From Lachnospiraceae bacterium UBA1759 (GTDB lineage Bacteria; Bacillota; Clostridia; Lachnospirales; Lachnospiraceae), in assembly GCA_002315555.1 (NCBI GenBank), contig DCHF01000045.1, forward strand, positions 1 through 51,361: a DNA stretch of 51,361 bases, given 5' to 3'. The notes under the pieces are model-generated. The model saw nothing but the letters and a program-made list of their open reading frames with translations, was not told the origin of the DNA and did no database searches. Below, in pieces: positions 39,251 to 47,025 of this stretch; within the stretch, counting starts at the first letter, position 1, and each line of letters starts with the position of its first letter. Position numbers and translations under genes: made by a program.

Positions 39251-41410
39251 TTATAAGTGGAGCACGCGCTCCTTGATCTCCTGTGTTCTGCCCTGATTCC
39301 AGTACTGCGTGCCGATGTAGCCGCAGGTACGACGCGCCACGTTCATCTTGGACTGGTCGGTATTTCCACACTTCGGGCAGACCCAGATCAGCTTCTTGTC
39401 CTGCTCATGGATCTCGATCTCTCCGTCATATCCGCAGCACTGGCAATAGTCGCTCTTGGTGTTCAGCTCTGCGTACATGATATTGTCATAAATGAATTTG
39501 ATGACCTGCATAACAGCTTCCAGATTGTCCTGCATGTTCGGGACTTCCACGTAGGAAATGGCTCCGCCGGTGGAAAGTGCCTGGAAATTCGCTTCGAATT
39601 TCAGCTTTTCAAATGCATTGATATCCTCGGTGACGTGGATATGGTAGCTGTTCGTGATATAACCCTTGTCCGTAACACCTTCAATGATGCCGAAACGTCT
39701 CTGAAGGCTCTTCGCGAACTTGTAGGTCGTGCTTTCAAGCGGGGTTCCGTAAATACCGAAGCCGATACCGGTATCATGCTTCCACTTGTTGCAGGCATCG
39801 TTCATGTGCTTCATGACATCGAGCGCGAACGGGGTCGCGGATTCATTGGTATGAGACTTGCCGGTCATGTACTTGACACACTCGTACAGGCCTGCGTAGC
39901 CCAGTGAAATGGTGGAGTAACCGCCCACTAAGAGCTTGTCGATCGTTTCGCCCTTCTTCAGACGGGCGATGGCACCGTACTGCCACAGAATGGGTGCGAC
40001 ATCGGACGGAGTGCCCATCAGACGGTCGTGTCTGCACATCAGCGCTCTGTAGCAAAGGTCCAGACGCTCGTCAAAGATACGCCAGAACTTCTCCATATTG
40101 CCGCCGGAGGACAGTGCAATATCCGGAAGGTTGATGGTAACAACGCCCTGGTTGAAACGGCCGTAGAACTTGTACTCCCCGTTTTCATCCTTCCAGGGAG
40201 ACAGGTTGGAACGGCAGCCCATGACCGGGAAGCAGTTGCCTTCCTTCAGTTCCTTCATCTTCTTTTCGGAAATATAGTCCGGGACCATACGCTTTGCCGT
40301 ACATTTTGCGGAAAGCTGGGTCAGGTAATAGTACTTGGAGTCTTCGTGGATATTGTCCTCTTCCAGCACGTAGATAAGCTTCGGGAATGCCGGGGTGACC
40401 CACACGCCCGCTTCGTTCTTAACGCCCTGGTAACGCTGCTTCAGAACTTCCTCGATGATCAGCGCCAGGTCTTCCTTCTCCTGCTCATTGTGGCATTCGC
40501 CGAGGTACATGAACACGGTAACGAACGGTGCCTGACCGTTGGTGGTCATCAGAGTAACGACCTGGTACTGGATGGTCTGAACACCGCGGCGGATCTCTTC
40601 CACAAGGCGGTTCTTGACGAGTTTCTCGCGAACGCTTTCATCAACGGGTGCGCCGATCAGTTTCATTTCCTCATCGACCTCTTCCTGGATCTTTTCGCGG
40701 CTGACCTGAACGAACGGGGCCAGATGTGCCAGGGAGATGGACTGGCCGCCGTACTGGTTGGAAGCGACCTGCGCGATGATCTGTGTAGCGATGTTGCAAG
40801 CTGTGGAGAAGCTGTGCGGACGTTCGATCAGGGTACCGGTAATAACGGTACCGTTCTGAAGCATGTCCTCCAGGTTGACCAGGTCGCAGTTGTGCATGCG
40901 CTGGGCATAGTAATCCATGTCATGGAAATGGATGATGCCTTCATTGTGCGCGGTGATGATCTCCTGCGGCAGAAGCATGCGCGCGGTCAGGTCCTTGGAG
41001 ACCTCGCCCGCCATATAGTCACGCTGCGTGGAGTTGATGACCGGATTCTTGTTGGAGTTCTCCTGCTTGACTTCTTCGTTGTTGCAGTCGATCAGAGAAA
41101 GGATCTTGTCATCGGTCGTGTTGGACTGACGGACCAGCTGTCTGGTATAACGATAGCGGATGTAGCTCTTTGCGACCTCATACGCACCGTGTGCCATGAT
41201 CTGCTGCTCGACCATATCCTGTACTTCCTCGACGCTCGGAGCACGGCCCAGGCTCTCACAGTTATTCGTGACATTTTCCGCAATACGCTTGATCTGATTC
41301 GCCGTCATGCGAAGATCTTCGCCTACGGATTCATTCGCTTTTGTGATAGCGATAATGATCTTGCTGATGTCAAAAACCGCTTCCGTTCCATTTCTTTTGA
41401 TCAGTTTCAT
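39251..41410 (-). CDS. nrdD: Anaerobic ribonucleoside-triphosphate reductase
   Basis: A 719-residue class III reductase making deoxynucleotides without oxygen. An ATP-cone domain (1-90, 'KRNGTEAVFDISKI') gives allosteric control. Near the C-terminus a zinc site has 'CQCCGYDGE' and 'CPKCGN', followed by the glycyl radical loop 'RRTCGYIGTQYWNQG'. ATG 41410 is preferred to the in-frame start at 41500, which lies inside the promoter. SD GGGGAG is a little distant. Expression is probably controlled by NrdR through the two boxes upstream, and by low oxygen. Confidence 0.95.
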   Translation of the reverse strand: MKLIKRNGTEAVFDISKIIIAITKANESVGEDLRMTANQIKRIAENVTNNCESLGRAPSVEEVQDMVEQQIMAHGAYEVAKSYIRYRYTRQLVRQSNTTDDKILSLIDCNNEEVKQENSNKNPVINSTQRDYMAGEVSKDLTARMLLPQEIITAHNEGIIHFHDMDYYAQRMHNCDLVNLEDMLQNGTVITGTLIERPHSFSTACNIATQIIAQVASNQYGGQSISLAHLAPFVQVSREKIQEEVDEEMKLIGAPVDESVREKLVKNRLVEEIRRGVQTIQYQVVTLMTTNGQAPFVTVFMYLGECHNEQEKEDLALIIEEVLKQRYQGVKNEAGVWVTPAFPKLIYVLEEDNIHEDSKYYYLTQLSAKCTAKRMVPDYISEKKMKELKEGNCFPVMGCRSNLSPWKDENGEYKFYGRFNQGVVTINLPDIALSSGGNMEKFWRIFDERLDLCYRALMCRHDRLMGTPSDVAPILWQYGAIARLKKGETIDKLLVGGYSTISLGYAGLYECVKYMTGKSHTNESATPFALDVMKHMNDACNKWKHDTGIGFGIYGTPLESTTYKFAKSLQRRFGIIEGVTDKGYITNSYHIHVTEDINAFEKLKFEANFQALSTGGAISYVEVPNMQDNLEAVMQVIKFIYDNIMYAELNTKSDYCQCCGYDGEIEIHEQDKKLIWVCPKCGNTDQSKMNVARRTCGYIGTQYWNQGRTQEIKERVLHL

Positions 41411-41421
41411 ATATCTCACAC

Positions 41422-41477
41422 TCCCCATATCTTGTGTGCATTTAGCGTTCCCTGTAATAAAACACCATATTTTGTGT
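41422..41477. promoter_or_regulatory. Two NrdR boxes upstream of nrdD
   Basis: ACACCATATTTTGTGT (41462-41477) is a close match to the palindromic NrdR box, and TCCCCATATCTTGTGT (41422-41437) is a half-degenerate copy 40 bp downstream. The first overlaps the predicted transcription start. NrdR repression of reductase genes through paired boxes is well established. Confidence 0.7.
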
Positions 41478-41490
41478 TCAAACGTTAGAA

Positions 41491-41519
41491 ATTTTAGCAT
41501 ATAGAAGAAAGCGTGTCAA
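41491..41519 (-). promoter_or_regulatory. nrdDG promoter
   Basis: Minus strand TTGACA (41519-41514), 17-bp spacer, TAAAAT (41496-41491). Confidence 0.8.
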
Positions 41520-41721
41520 TATAAAAAAAGGGGTGCGGAAAACATTTTTGTTTCCACACCCCTTTATTCACTGTCTGTCGCGGTTCGTCAAAAGACATAT
41601 TCAGTTCCACATTCGTTGCGTCGTGACCGACGACCTTCAGTTTGTTCCGTTCCTCCGCAAAGGATACGTTTTTCGTGACCGCTTTACAGCGCGGACATAA
41701 TGAGATAAGCCGCAAGTGCAC
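41494..41721 (-). CDS. Possible small CPxC protein overlapping the feoB end
   Basis: A frame offset from feoB opens at GTG 41721 and runs 75 codons. Its first 50 residues (VHLRLISLCPRCKAVTKNVS ...) have coding-like codon choice after the feoB stop and a CPRC pair, but the frame then runs through the terminator at 41527-41565, and there is no SD. It could be a small Fe-transport-linked protein with a damaged end, or chance. Confidence 0.2.
   Translation of the reverse strand: MHLRLISLCPRCKAVTKNVSFAEERNKLKVVGHDATNVELNMSFDEPRQTVNKGVWKQKCFPHPFFYIDTLSSIC
41527..41565 (-). terminator. Terminator of the feo operon
   Basis: Minus strand AAAGGGGTG and CACCCCTTT enclose further pairing (GGAAA/TTTCC), then TTTTTTTAT. 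It is about 115 bp past the feoB stop and 8 bp from the nrdD -35. Confidence 0.85.
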
Positions 41722-44020
41722 ACAGCCAGGCAACGCCGCACTGCCAGAGGACCATTGCCGCCGCCCACCGTTTGCCGAGCTCGCGCCGCACGGATGCGAT
41801 CGCCGCCACGCAGGGGGTGTAAAGCAGGCTGAAGACCAGAATGGACATGGCACTCGCCTTGGATAATACGTTCTCGACGCTGCCGTTAAACAGGATCTGC
41901 ATGGTGGAAACAACACTTTCCTTTGCCATGACGCCACTGATCAGGGAGGTACAGATGCGCCAGTCTCCCAGACCGATGGGCTTGAATAACGGTGCGATCA
42001 GTCCGGCTGCCAGCGCCAGTATACTGTCTTTGGAGTCCGCAACGACATTGAACCGGAGGTCAAAGGTCTGAAGGAACCAGATGACGATCGTCGCAAGGAA
42101 GATCACCGAAAACGCGCGCTGAAGGAAGTCCTTCGCCTTGTCCCACAGCAGATGGGTCACGTTTTTGAATCCCGGCAGACGGTAATTGGGCAGTTCCATG
42201 ACAAACGGAACGGCTTCGCCGCGGAACAAGGTGCTCTTGTAAATGAAAGCCACAAGGATGCCGGTCAGGATGCCCAGCACATACAGGCCGCCCATGACGA
42301 GGCCGCCGTTCTTCGGGAAGAACGCGCTGACAAAAAATCCGTAGATCGGCAGTTTTGCGGAACAGCTCATGAAGGGCGTCAGCAGGATGGTCATCTTACG
42401 GTCGCGCTCACTGGGGAGCGTACGGGTGGACATGACGGCGGGAACCGTGCAGCCAAAGCCGATCAGCATCGGGACGATGCTTCTGCCGGAAAGACCGATC
42501 TTCCGGAGCAGCTTGTCCATGAAGAAGGCCACGCGGGCGATGTATCCGCTATCCTCAAGCATCGACAGAAAGAAGAACAGCGTCACGATGATCGGTAAAA
42601 AGCTTAACACGCTGCCCACGCCGGCAAAGATACCGTCAACGACCAGACTCTTCACGACCGGGTTGATCTGCCAGAGCGTCAACCCCTTATCCACGAGCCC
42701 CGTCAGGGCTTCGATTCCCAGCTCCAGAAGGTTCTGGAAAAAAGCACCGATCACATTGAAGGTCAGATAAAATACCGCAAGCATGATCAGGATGAAGGCC
42801 GGAATTGCAGTGTACTTGCCGGTCAGCACTTTATCGATCCTTGCGCTCCGCACGTGTTCGCGGCTCTCCTTAGGCTTCCGCACCGCCTGATCGCAGACCT
42901 TGTAGATAAAATCAAATCGCATATCGGCAATGGCCGCGCTGCGGTCCAACTCACGTTCGGTCTCCATCTGGCAGATTATGTGCTCCAGAAGCTCCAGCTC
43001 ATTCGCATCAAGCTTCAGCTGTTCGAGGATCAGCGGATCCCCTTCGATGATCTTGCTTGCCGCAAAGCGGATCGGCAGACCGGCGTTTTCCGCGTGGTCC
43101 TGGATCAGATGAACCACCGCATGCAGCGCGCGGTGAATGGAACCGCCGTGCTCATTGACATCACAAAAGTCCTGATACAGCGGTTTTTCCTGATACTTTG
43201 CGATGTGGATCGCATGTGAGACCAGCTCATCCACACCCTGATTCTTAACAGCGGAGATCGGAACGACCGGAACGCCCAGCATTTCCTCAAGCAGGTTGAT
43301 GTCCACGGAACCGCCGTTGCCGTTCATCTCGTCCATCATATTGAGGGCCACGACCATCGGAATGCCCATTTCAAGAAGCTGCATAGTCAGGTACAGGTTG
43401 CGTTCGATGTTGGTCGCGTCCAGAATATTGATGATCGCGTTCGGCTTCTCCTGCAGGACAAAATTACGGGAGACGATCTCCTCGCTGGTGTACGGAGACA
43501 TGGAGTAGATGCCCGGCAGGTCCGTCACGCGCGTGTTGGCATAGCCGCGGATGGCGCCGTCTTTACGGTCAACGGTAACGCCGGGGAAATTTCCGACGTG
43601 CTGATTGGAGCCGGTCAGTTGGTTGAACAGCGTTGTTTTTCCGCAGTTCTGATTGCCGACCAGTGCATAGGTGAGCATCGTGCCCTCCGGAAGCGGATGT
43701 GCATCCTCCTCCTTATGGAACTTGCCGCCTTCACCAAGGCCGGGGTGGAAAGCTTTGCGCTTCTTCTTTTCGCCATTCCCGCTCTCCCTGGTGACTTCGA
43801 TGCGCTCGATCTCGATCTGATCCGCATCCGCCAGGCGGAGCGTCAGCTCGTAGCCGTGGATCATCAGTTCCATCGGGTCGCCCATCGGCGCAAGCTTGAT
43901 CACGGTAACCTCCGCTCCCGGCAGCACGCCCATATCCAGGAAATGCTGACGAAGCGCACCTTCGCCACCGACCTTGGTGATCACGGCGCTATTTCCGATT
44001 GCCAGTTCTTTCAGTGTCAT
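41684..44020 (-). CDS. feoB: Ferrous iron transporter, FeoA-FeoB fusion
   Basis: A 778-residue fusion. Residues 1-78 are an FeoA SH3-like domain ('ALRQHFLDMGVLPGAEVTVI'), normally a separate protein; a linker follows, then the FeoB G domain (about 118-290) with G1 'GNQNCGKTTLFN', G2/G3 'GVTVDRKDG' and 'DLPGIYSM', and G4 'NMMDE'. The rest (about 430-778) is the membrane channel with Gate and core segments ('GFGCTVPAVMSTRTL', 'PFMSCSAKLPIYG'). It imports Fe2+ with GTP hydrolysis. ATG 44020 follows GCGAGG. Upstream lie a clear promoter and a palindrome suited to an iron regulator. Confidence 0.94.
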   Translation of the reverse strand: MTLKELAIGNSAVITKVGGEGALRQHFLDMGVLPGAEVTVIKLAPMGDPMELMIHGYELTLRLADADQIEIERIEVTRESGNGEKKKRKAFHPGLGEGGKFHKEEDAHPLPEGTMLTYALVGNQNCGKTTLFNQLTGSNQHVGNFPGVTVDRKDGAIRGYANTRVTDLPGIYSMSPYTSEEIVSRNFVLQEKPNAIINILDATNIERNLYLTMQLLEMGIPMVVALNMMDEMNGNGGSVDINLLEEMLGVPVVPISAVKNQGVDELVSHAIHIAKYQEKPLYQDFCDVNEHGGSIHRALHAVVHLIQDHAENAGLPIRFAASKIIEGDPLILEQLKLDANELELLEHIICQMETERELDRSAAIADMRFDFIYKVCDQAVRKPKESREHVRSARIDKVLTGKYTAIPAFILIMLAVFYLTFNVIGAFFQNLLELGIEALTGLVDKGLTLWQINPVVKSLVVDGIFAGVGSVLSFLPIIVTLFFFLSMLEDSGYIARVAFFMDKLLRKIGLSGRSIVPMLIGFGCTVPAVMSTRTLPSERDRKMTILLTPFMSCSAKLPIYGFFVSAFFPKNGGLVMGGLYVLGILTGILVAFIYKSTLFRGEAVPFVMELPNYRLPGFKNVTHLLWDKAKDFLQRAFSVIFLATIVIWFLQTFDLRFNVVADSKDSILALAAGLIAPLFKPIGLGDWRICTSLISGVMAKESVVSTMQILFNGSVENVLSKASAMSILVFSLLYTPCVAAIASVRRELGKRWAAAMVLWQCGVAWLCALAAYLIMSAL

Positions 44021-44131
44021 ATTGTGCCTCGCGTCTATCGTTATCTGCCTTCTTGTATCATCATCGCATGAATTCTCATGCGCATGCGTTTTTATAGATC
44101 TCACGTGACCTACTGGTCACTTTTCGATAGA

Positions 44132-44160
44132 AGTATAACACGTCCGACGCTCCTTGTCAC
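44132..44160 (-). promoter_or_regulatory. feoB promoter
   Basis: Minus strand GTGACA (44160-44155), 17-bp spacer, TATACT (44137-44132). GTGACC-N4-GGTCAC (44105-44120) lies just past the start site and could be a second operator or leader hairpin. Confidence 0.7.
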
Positions 44161-44170
44161 CTGTAATAAG

Positions 44171-44184
44171 TGCTAACGTTAGCA
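44171..44184. promoter_or_regulatory. Palindrome upstream of the feo promoter
   Basis: TGCTAACGTTAGCA (44171-44184) is a perfect 14-bp palindrome 11 bp upstream of the -35. It resembles sites of DtxR/IdeR-type metal regulators only loosely. Its position upstream of -35 would suit an activator or a distal repressor site. The remainder of 44185-44265 shows nothing else I can identify. Confidence 0.5.
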
Positions 44185-44265
44185 TGGGGTAACCGCTTAA
44201 ATACTGGTTATTTTTCATCGGCCCCATTTATCGATCCGGTTTTCGCGGACTGCTTCTTATCATAT

Positions 44266-44314
44266 AAAAGAAATCCCCCGCGTTGCTCCTGCATAGGATA
44301 CGGTCGCGGGGGAT
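44266..44314 (-). terminator. Terminator of serA
   Basis: Minus strand ATCCCCCGCG (44314-44305) pairs with CGCGGGGGAT (44282-44273), then TTTCTTTTAT. Confidence 0.85.
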
Positions 44315-44330
44315 AATAATGACTTTGGAA

Positions 44331-45500
44331 TTATTTAATCAGACGAACACGGATAACACCGTCAACGTTCTGGATTTTTTCAACAAGTTCTTCCGGAACA
44401 TCGCCGTTGAAGTCCAGGATGGTGTATGCAACGTCGTTTCTGGACTTGTTGACCAGGTTTTCGATGTTCAGGCCGTTCTCGGTAACCATCTCGGTGAATG
44501 CGCCCAGCATACCGACCTTGTTTGCATGGATGATGCAGATTCGGTCGCCGTCTGCGCGTGCAAAGGAAACATCGGGCAGGTTAACGGAGTTGGAGATGTT
44601 GCCGTTTTCGATGTAATCGATGGTCTGCTGTGCAGCCATGATGGAGCAGTTCTCATCCGCCTCGGGAGTACCTGCGCCAAGATGCGGGGTGAACAGGACT
44701 GCCGGATGCTTCATCTGTGCCGGAGTCGGGAAGTCGGTAACGAATGCCTTGATCTTGCCGCTGTTCAGTGCATCAACGACTGCGTCGTTATCAAGGATCG
44801 GGCCGCGCGCGTAGTTAATAAGATATACGCCGTCCTTCATCTTTGCGATCTCCTTCGCGCCGACAAAGTTCTTGTTCTGCTCATTTAACGGAATGTGAAC
44901 GGTAACGATATCGCTGACTGCATACAGCTCGTCGATATCCTTTACGATTCTGGTATAATCGGACAGCTCCTGTACACGTGCGTGATTCAGGTACGGGTCA
45001 TAACCGACGACCTTCATACCGAGGTCGTGGCAGGCTCTTGCCATTCTGGAACCGATGGCACCGAGACCCAGGATACCGATGGTCTTGCCCATGATTTCCG
45101 GTCCGCGGTAAACTTCCTTACCTTTTTCAACGACACTGCCGGCTGCGGACTCTTCATCGGAGAGGCTGCGGACCCACTGCTGTGCCTGGAAGCCGTTACG
45201 CATCGCCATGATAATTGCTGCGAGCGTCAGTTCCTTAACTGCATTTGCATTACCGCCCGGGCAGTTGAAAACACAAACGCCGGCTTTGGTGCAGCGATCG
45301 ACCGGAATGGTATTGACACCGGCGCCGATGCGGACGATGGACTTCAGCTTTTCGCCGAGTTCAATGTGATGAAGCGGAGTGGAATGGACCAGAATGCCAT
45401 CCGGATTCTCGATCTCATCCGCAAGAACATAGTTGCGTGCGTCATCAAATACGTCGCGTCCAACCTTCGCTACATTATCATACGTTTTAATCTGGTACAT
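44331..45500 (-). CDS. serA: D-3-phosphoglycerate dehydrogenase with ACT domain
   Basis: A 389-residue enzyme catalysing the first step of serine synthesis from 3-phosphoglycerate. Rossmann motif 'IGILGLGAIGSRMARA' near 150, catalytic Arg in 'NYARGPILDND', His/Glu region 'FTPHLGAGTPEADEN'. The C-terminal 70 residues are an ACT domain ('HANKVGMLGAFTEMVTENG'), the usual site of serine feedback. ATG 45500 is preferred to 45518; SD GGTAGGA. It has a leader of about 240 nt with a conserved-looking fold and a terminator, so it is very likely controlled by an RNA element. Confidence 0.9.
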   Translation of the reverse strand: MYQIKTYDNVAKVGRDVFDDARNYVLADEIENPDGILVHSTPLHHIELGEKLKSIVRIGAGVNTIPVDRCTKAGVCVFNCPGGNANAVKELTLAAIIMAMRNGFQAQQWVRSLSDEESAAGSVVEKGKEVYRGPEIMGKTIGILGLGAIGSRMARACHDLGMKVVGYDPYLNHARVQELSDYTRIVKDIDELYAVSDIVTVHIPLNEQNKNFVGAKEIAKMKDGVYLINYARGPILDNDAVVDALNSGKIKAFVTDFPTPAQMKHPAVLFTPHLGAGTPEADENCSIMAAQQTIDYIENGNISNSVNLPDVSFARADGDRICIIHANKVGMLGAFTEMVTENGLNIENLVNKSRNDVAYTILDFNGDVPEELVEKIQNVDGVIRVRLIK

Positions 45501-45578
45501 GATTGTCCTACCTTTCAATCCGAGGTGTTCCGGGACCCCGAAGCCCTGCGCTCCTCATTCGCAGCTGCCCGTGTCTCT

Positions 45579-45611
45579 AAAAAAAATCCGGAAAGTATGC
45601 GCTTTCCGGAT
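45579..45611 (-). terminator. Terminator inside the serA leader
   Basis: Minus strand ATCCGGAAAG (45611-45602), loop of 6, CTTTCCGGAT (45595-45586), then a run of T (45585-45579). It precedes the serA ATG by 78 bp, so it must be conditional. Confidence 0.88.
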
Positions 45612-45739
45612 CCTCATTCAAGTTCATGTTTCTCCGAAAGCTTATACCACAAAAAGACACCATGACGAACAGGTGCCGCAACTTTCGGATGAAGAATAAC
45701 TCTTAAACATGAAACTGTACCTCTTGTTTTTCTGAATAT
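45579..45739 (-). ncRNA. Structured leader RNA of serA (candidate riboswitch)
   Basis: Between the promoter (45746-45774) and serA a leader of about 240 nt contains nested pairing (plus-strand coordinates): P1 AGTTCATGTTT (45621-45631) with AAACATGAAACT (45705-45716, one bulge); P2 CCGAAAG (45634-45640) with CTTTCGG (45682-45688); and P3 CACC (45658-45661) with GGTG (45672-45675). An intrinsic terminator (45579-45611) follows, 80 nt before the gene. This is the layout of a transcription-attenuating riboswitch. It lacks the T-box sequence and does not match any class I can recall. Confidence 0.6.
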
Positions 45740-45745
45740 TGGTCT

Positions 45746-45774
45746 ACTATACCATCAAATGCCCCCGATGGCAA
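45746..45774 (-). promoter_or_regulatory. serA promoter
   Basis: Minus strand TTGCCA (45774-45769), 17-bp spacer, TATAGT (45751-45746), predicted start near 45739. The rest of 45775-45899 holds only a small hairpin (GCAAG/CTTGC around 45771-45786) and T/A-rich sequence after the DDAH gene. Confidence 0.7.
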
Positions 45775-45899
45775 GCAAAACTTGCTTTCCCGTTGGGTTT
45801 TCGGCACAATTGTATAGCCGTATTCCCATGGCACCGATGAAGTTCACACTTTTGCACAACGCAGTGCTATTGCAAAAAAGCCCCCGGTGCACATTTTGC

Positions 45900-46670
45900 T
45901 CAGAACCGTAAGGACAGACAGCTCAAACCGCCGTCGATCTTACGGAATTCCGATGTATCCACCGTGATCACCGGATAACCGGCCTCCCGGATCCTTGCAA
46001 GCACCGTCGGGTAGCCCTCCGGCACGATGACCGTTCCGTTCATCCAGATGCAGTTCGCCGCATAGGCCTCCTCCACCGGAATCTCAATCTTTTTATAAGC
46101 CGCGAATTCCGGCTTGTCCGTGAATTCGCCGGCCACGAGCATCGTCCCGTTTTCCAGGTAATTCACGCCGGTCTTCAGATGCAGGACCTCCGCGAGTGGA
46201 ACCTCGATCACCGTAAACCCGTATTTTCCGAGGATCTCGCCGAACTGGCGGATGCCCTCCGCGTTCGTGCGGGCGGAGCGGCCTACATAAAACGTATCGC
46301 CGCACATCATGACATCGCCGCCTTCCAGCGTGCCGGGTGCCTGGATCTTTTCGATGACAGCATCGTCGTAATACTCGAGCAGGACCCCGCGGATCGAGTC
46401 GGTCTCATGATTGCGGCTCGGTGCGCCGGGATTCGTGATCACCGCACACTTCCGGGTCACTACCGCAACATCCTCCACAAAGCAGCTGTCCGGGAATGCC
46501 TCATCGGCCGGGAGGACCTTTACGTCCACGCCGCAGGCCTTCAGGGCCTCAATATACGCAGCATGCTGCTCCAGCGCTTTTCCATAAACGGGCTTTCCCA
46601 GCTCCGGGGCGGACGTGATTCCGTCGCAGACCTTGCTGCAGGGCGTCCGCACGATGGTATGTGTAAACAT
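45900..46670 (-). CDS. Dimethylarginine dimethylaminohydrolase-like protein
   Basis: A 256-residue member of the guanidino-group-modifying (penteins) family. Catalytic His near 163 in 'EVLHLKTGVNYL' and Cys near 251 in 'KIDGGLSCLSLRF', with 'SCFVEDVAVV' and 'TLEGGDVMMCGDTFYVG' as the substrate region. DDAHs hydrolyse methylated arginine to citrulline; the same fold serves arginine deiminase relatives, so the exact substrate is open. SD TAAGGAG. It is not part of an arginine-deiminase operon. Confidence 0.88.
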   Translation of the reverse strand: MFTHTIVRTPCSKVCDGITSAPELGKPVYGKALEQHAAYIEALKACGVDVKVLPADEAFPDSCFVEDVAVVTRKCAVITNPGAPSRNHETDSIRGVLLEYYDDAVIEKIQAPGTLEGGDVMMCGDTFYVGRSARTNAEGIRQFGEILGKYGFTVIEVPLAEVLHLKTGVNYLENGTMLVAGEFTDKPEFAAYKKIEIPVEEAYAANCIWMNGTVIVPEGYPTVLARIREAGYPVITVDTSEFRKIDGGLSCLSLRF

Positions 46671-46781
46671 ATCGATTCTCCTTACTGTATAACTGCTTCT
46701 ACTCTATAACAAATATCGAAAGTTGGCAATGCGGACTTCCGTGTAAAAGAAGTCCCCGGCTCAATCGCGCGGAAAATGTTG

Positions 46782-46810
46782 TTGACAAGTTCCCCTCTTC
46801 CCGCTATGAT
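46782..46810 (+). promoter_or_regulatory. Promoter of the NiCo riboswitch transcript
   Basis: TTGACA (46782-46787), 17-bp spacer, TATGAT (46805-46810), start near 46817, 40 nt before the riboswitch. Confidence 0.85.
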
Positions 46811-46856
46811 AAGAGAAACTCTTTGCACTGCAAGCAATGTTACTACTACAGTACAA

Positions 46857-46930
46857 ACTGATCAGACAGCAGCAAGCGCTGCGTAGTCGGGCTGAAAAAC
46901 AGCAGCAGACATTACGATCTGTGGGACAGT
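46857..46930 (+). ncRNA. NiCo (czcD) riboswitch
   Basis: The stretch ACTGATCAGACAG ... GTAGTCGGGCTG ... CAGCAGCAGAC ... CTGTGGGACAGT (46857-46930) follows the order and spacing of the published NiCo riboswitch (compared from memory with the Erysipelotrichaceae structure: ACTGAGCAGGCA, GCAGCCGGGCTG, GGCAACAGA, CTGTGGGACAGT). ACTG/CAGT close P1. It binds Ni2+ or Co2+. It lies upstream of a CDF exporter, the classic partner of this RNA. Confidence 0.85.
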
Positions 46931-46965
46931 GAATCATTTCATCTGTCCGCCGGACCGTATTTTTT
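46918..46965 (+). terminator. Expression platform of the NiCo riboswitch
   Basis: GGACAGTGAA (within 46924-46934) pairs with TTCATCTGTCC (46938-46948, one bulged T), with more pairing outside (TCTG/CGGA), followed by TATTTTTT (46958-46965). The left arm includes GGACAG of the aptamer, so metal binding would prevent terminator formation. A second weak hairpin (CTCCG/CGGAG, 46999-47018) runs into TTTTTT right before the gene start. Confidence 0.7.
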
Positions 46966-47025
46966 ATGCAGACGTACCCTTCGTATCTGCCGGAAATACT
47001 CCGATGGCAGAAACGGAGGTTTTTT

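Noticed and set aside
40028..41488. 486-codon frame opposite nrdD
   Set aside because: Antisense shadow of nrdD, extends through the nrdD promoter and NrdR boxes.
45672..45685. T-box-like GGTGCCGC near the serA leader
   Set aside because: It reads on the plus strand, opposite to the leader, and lacks the full conserved T-box sequence, so a T-box is not supported.
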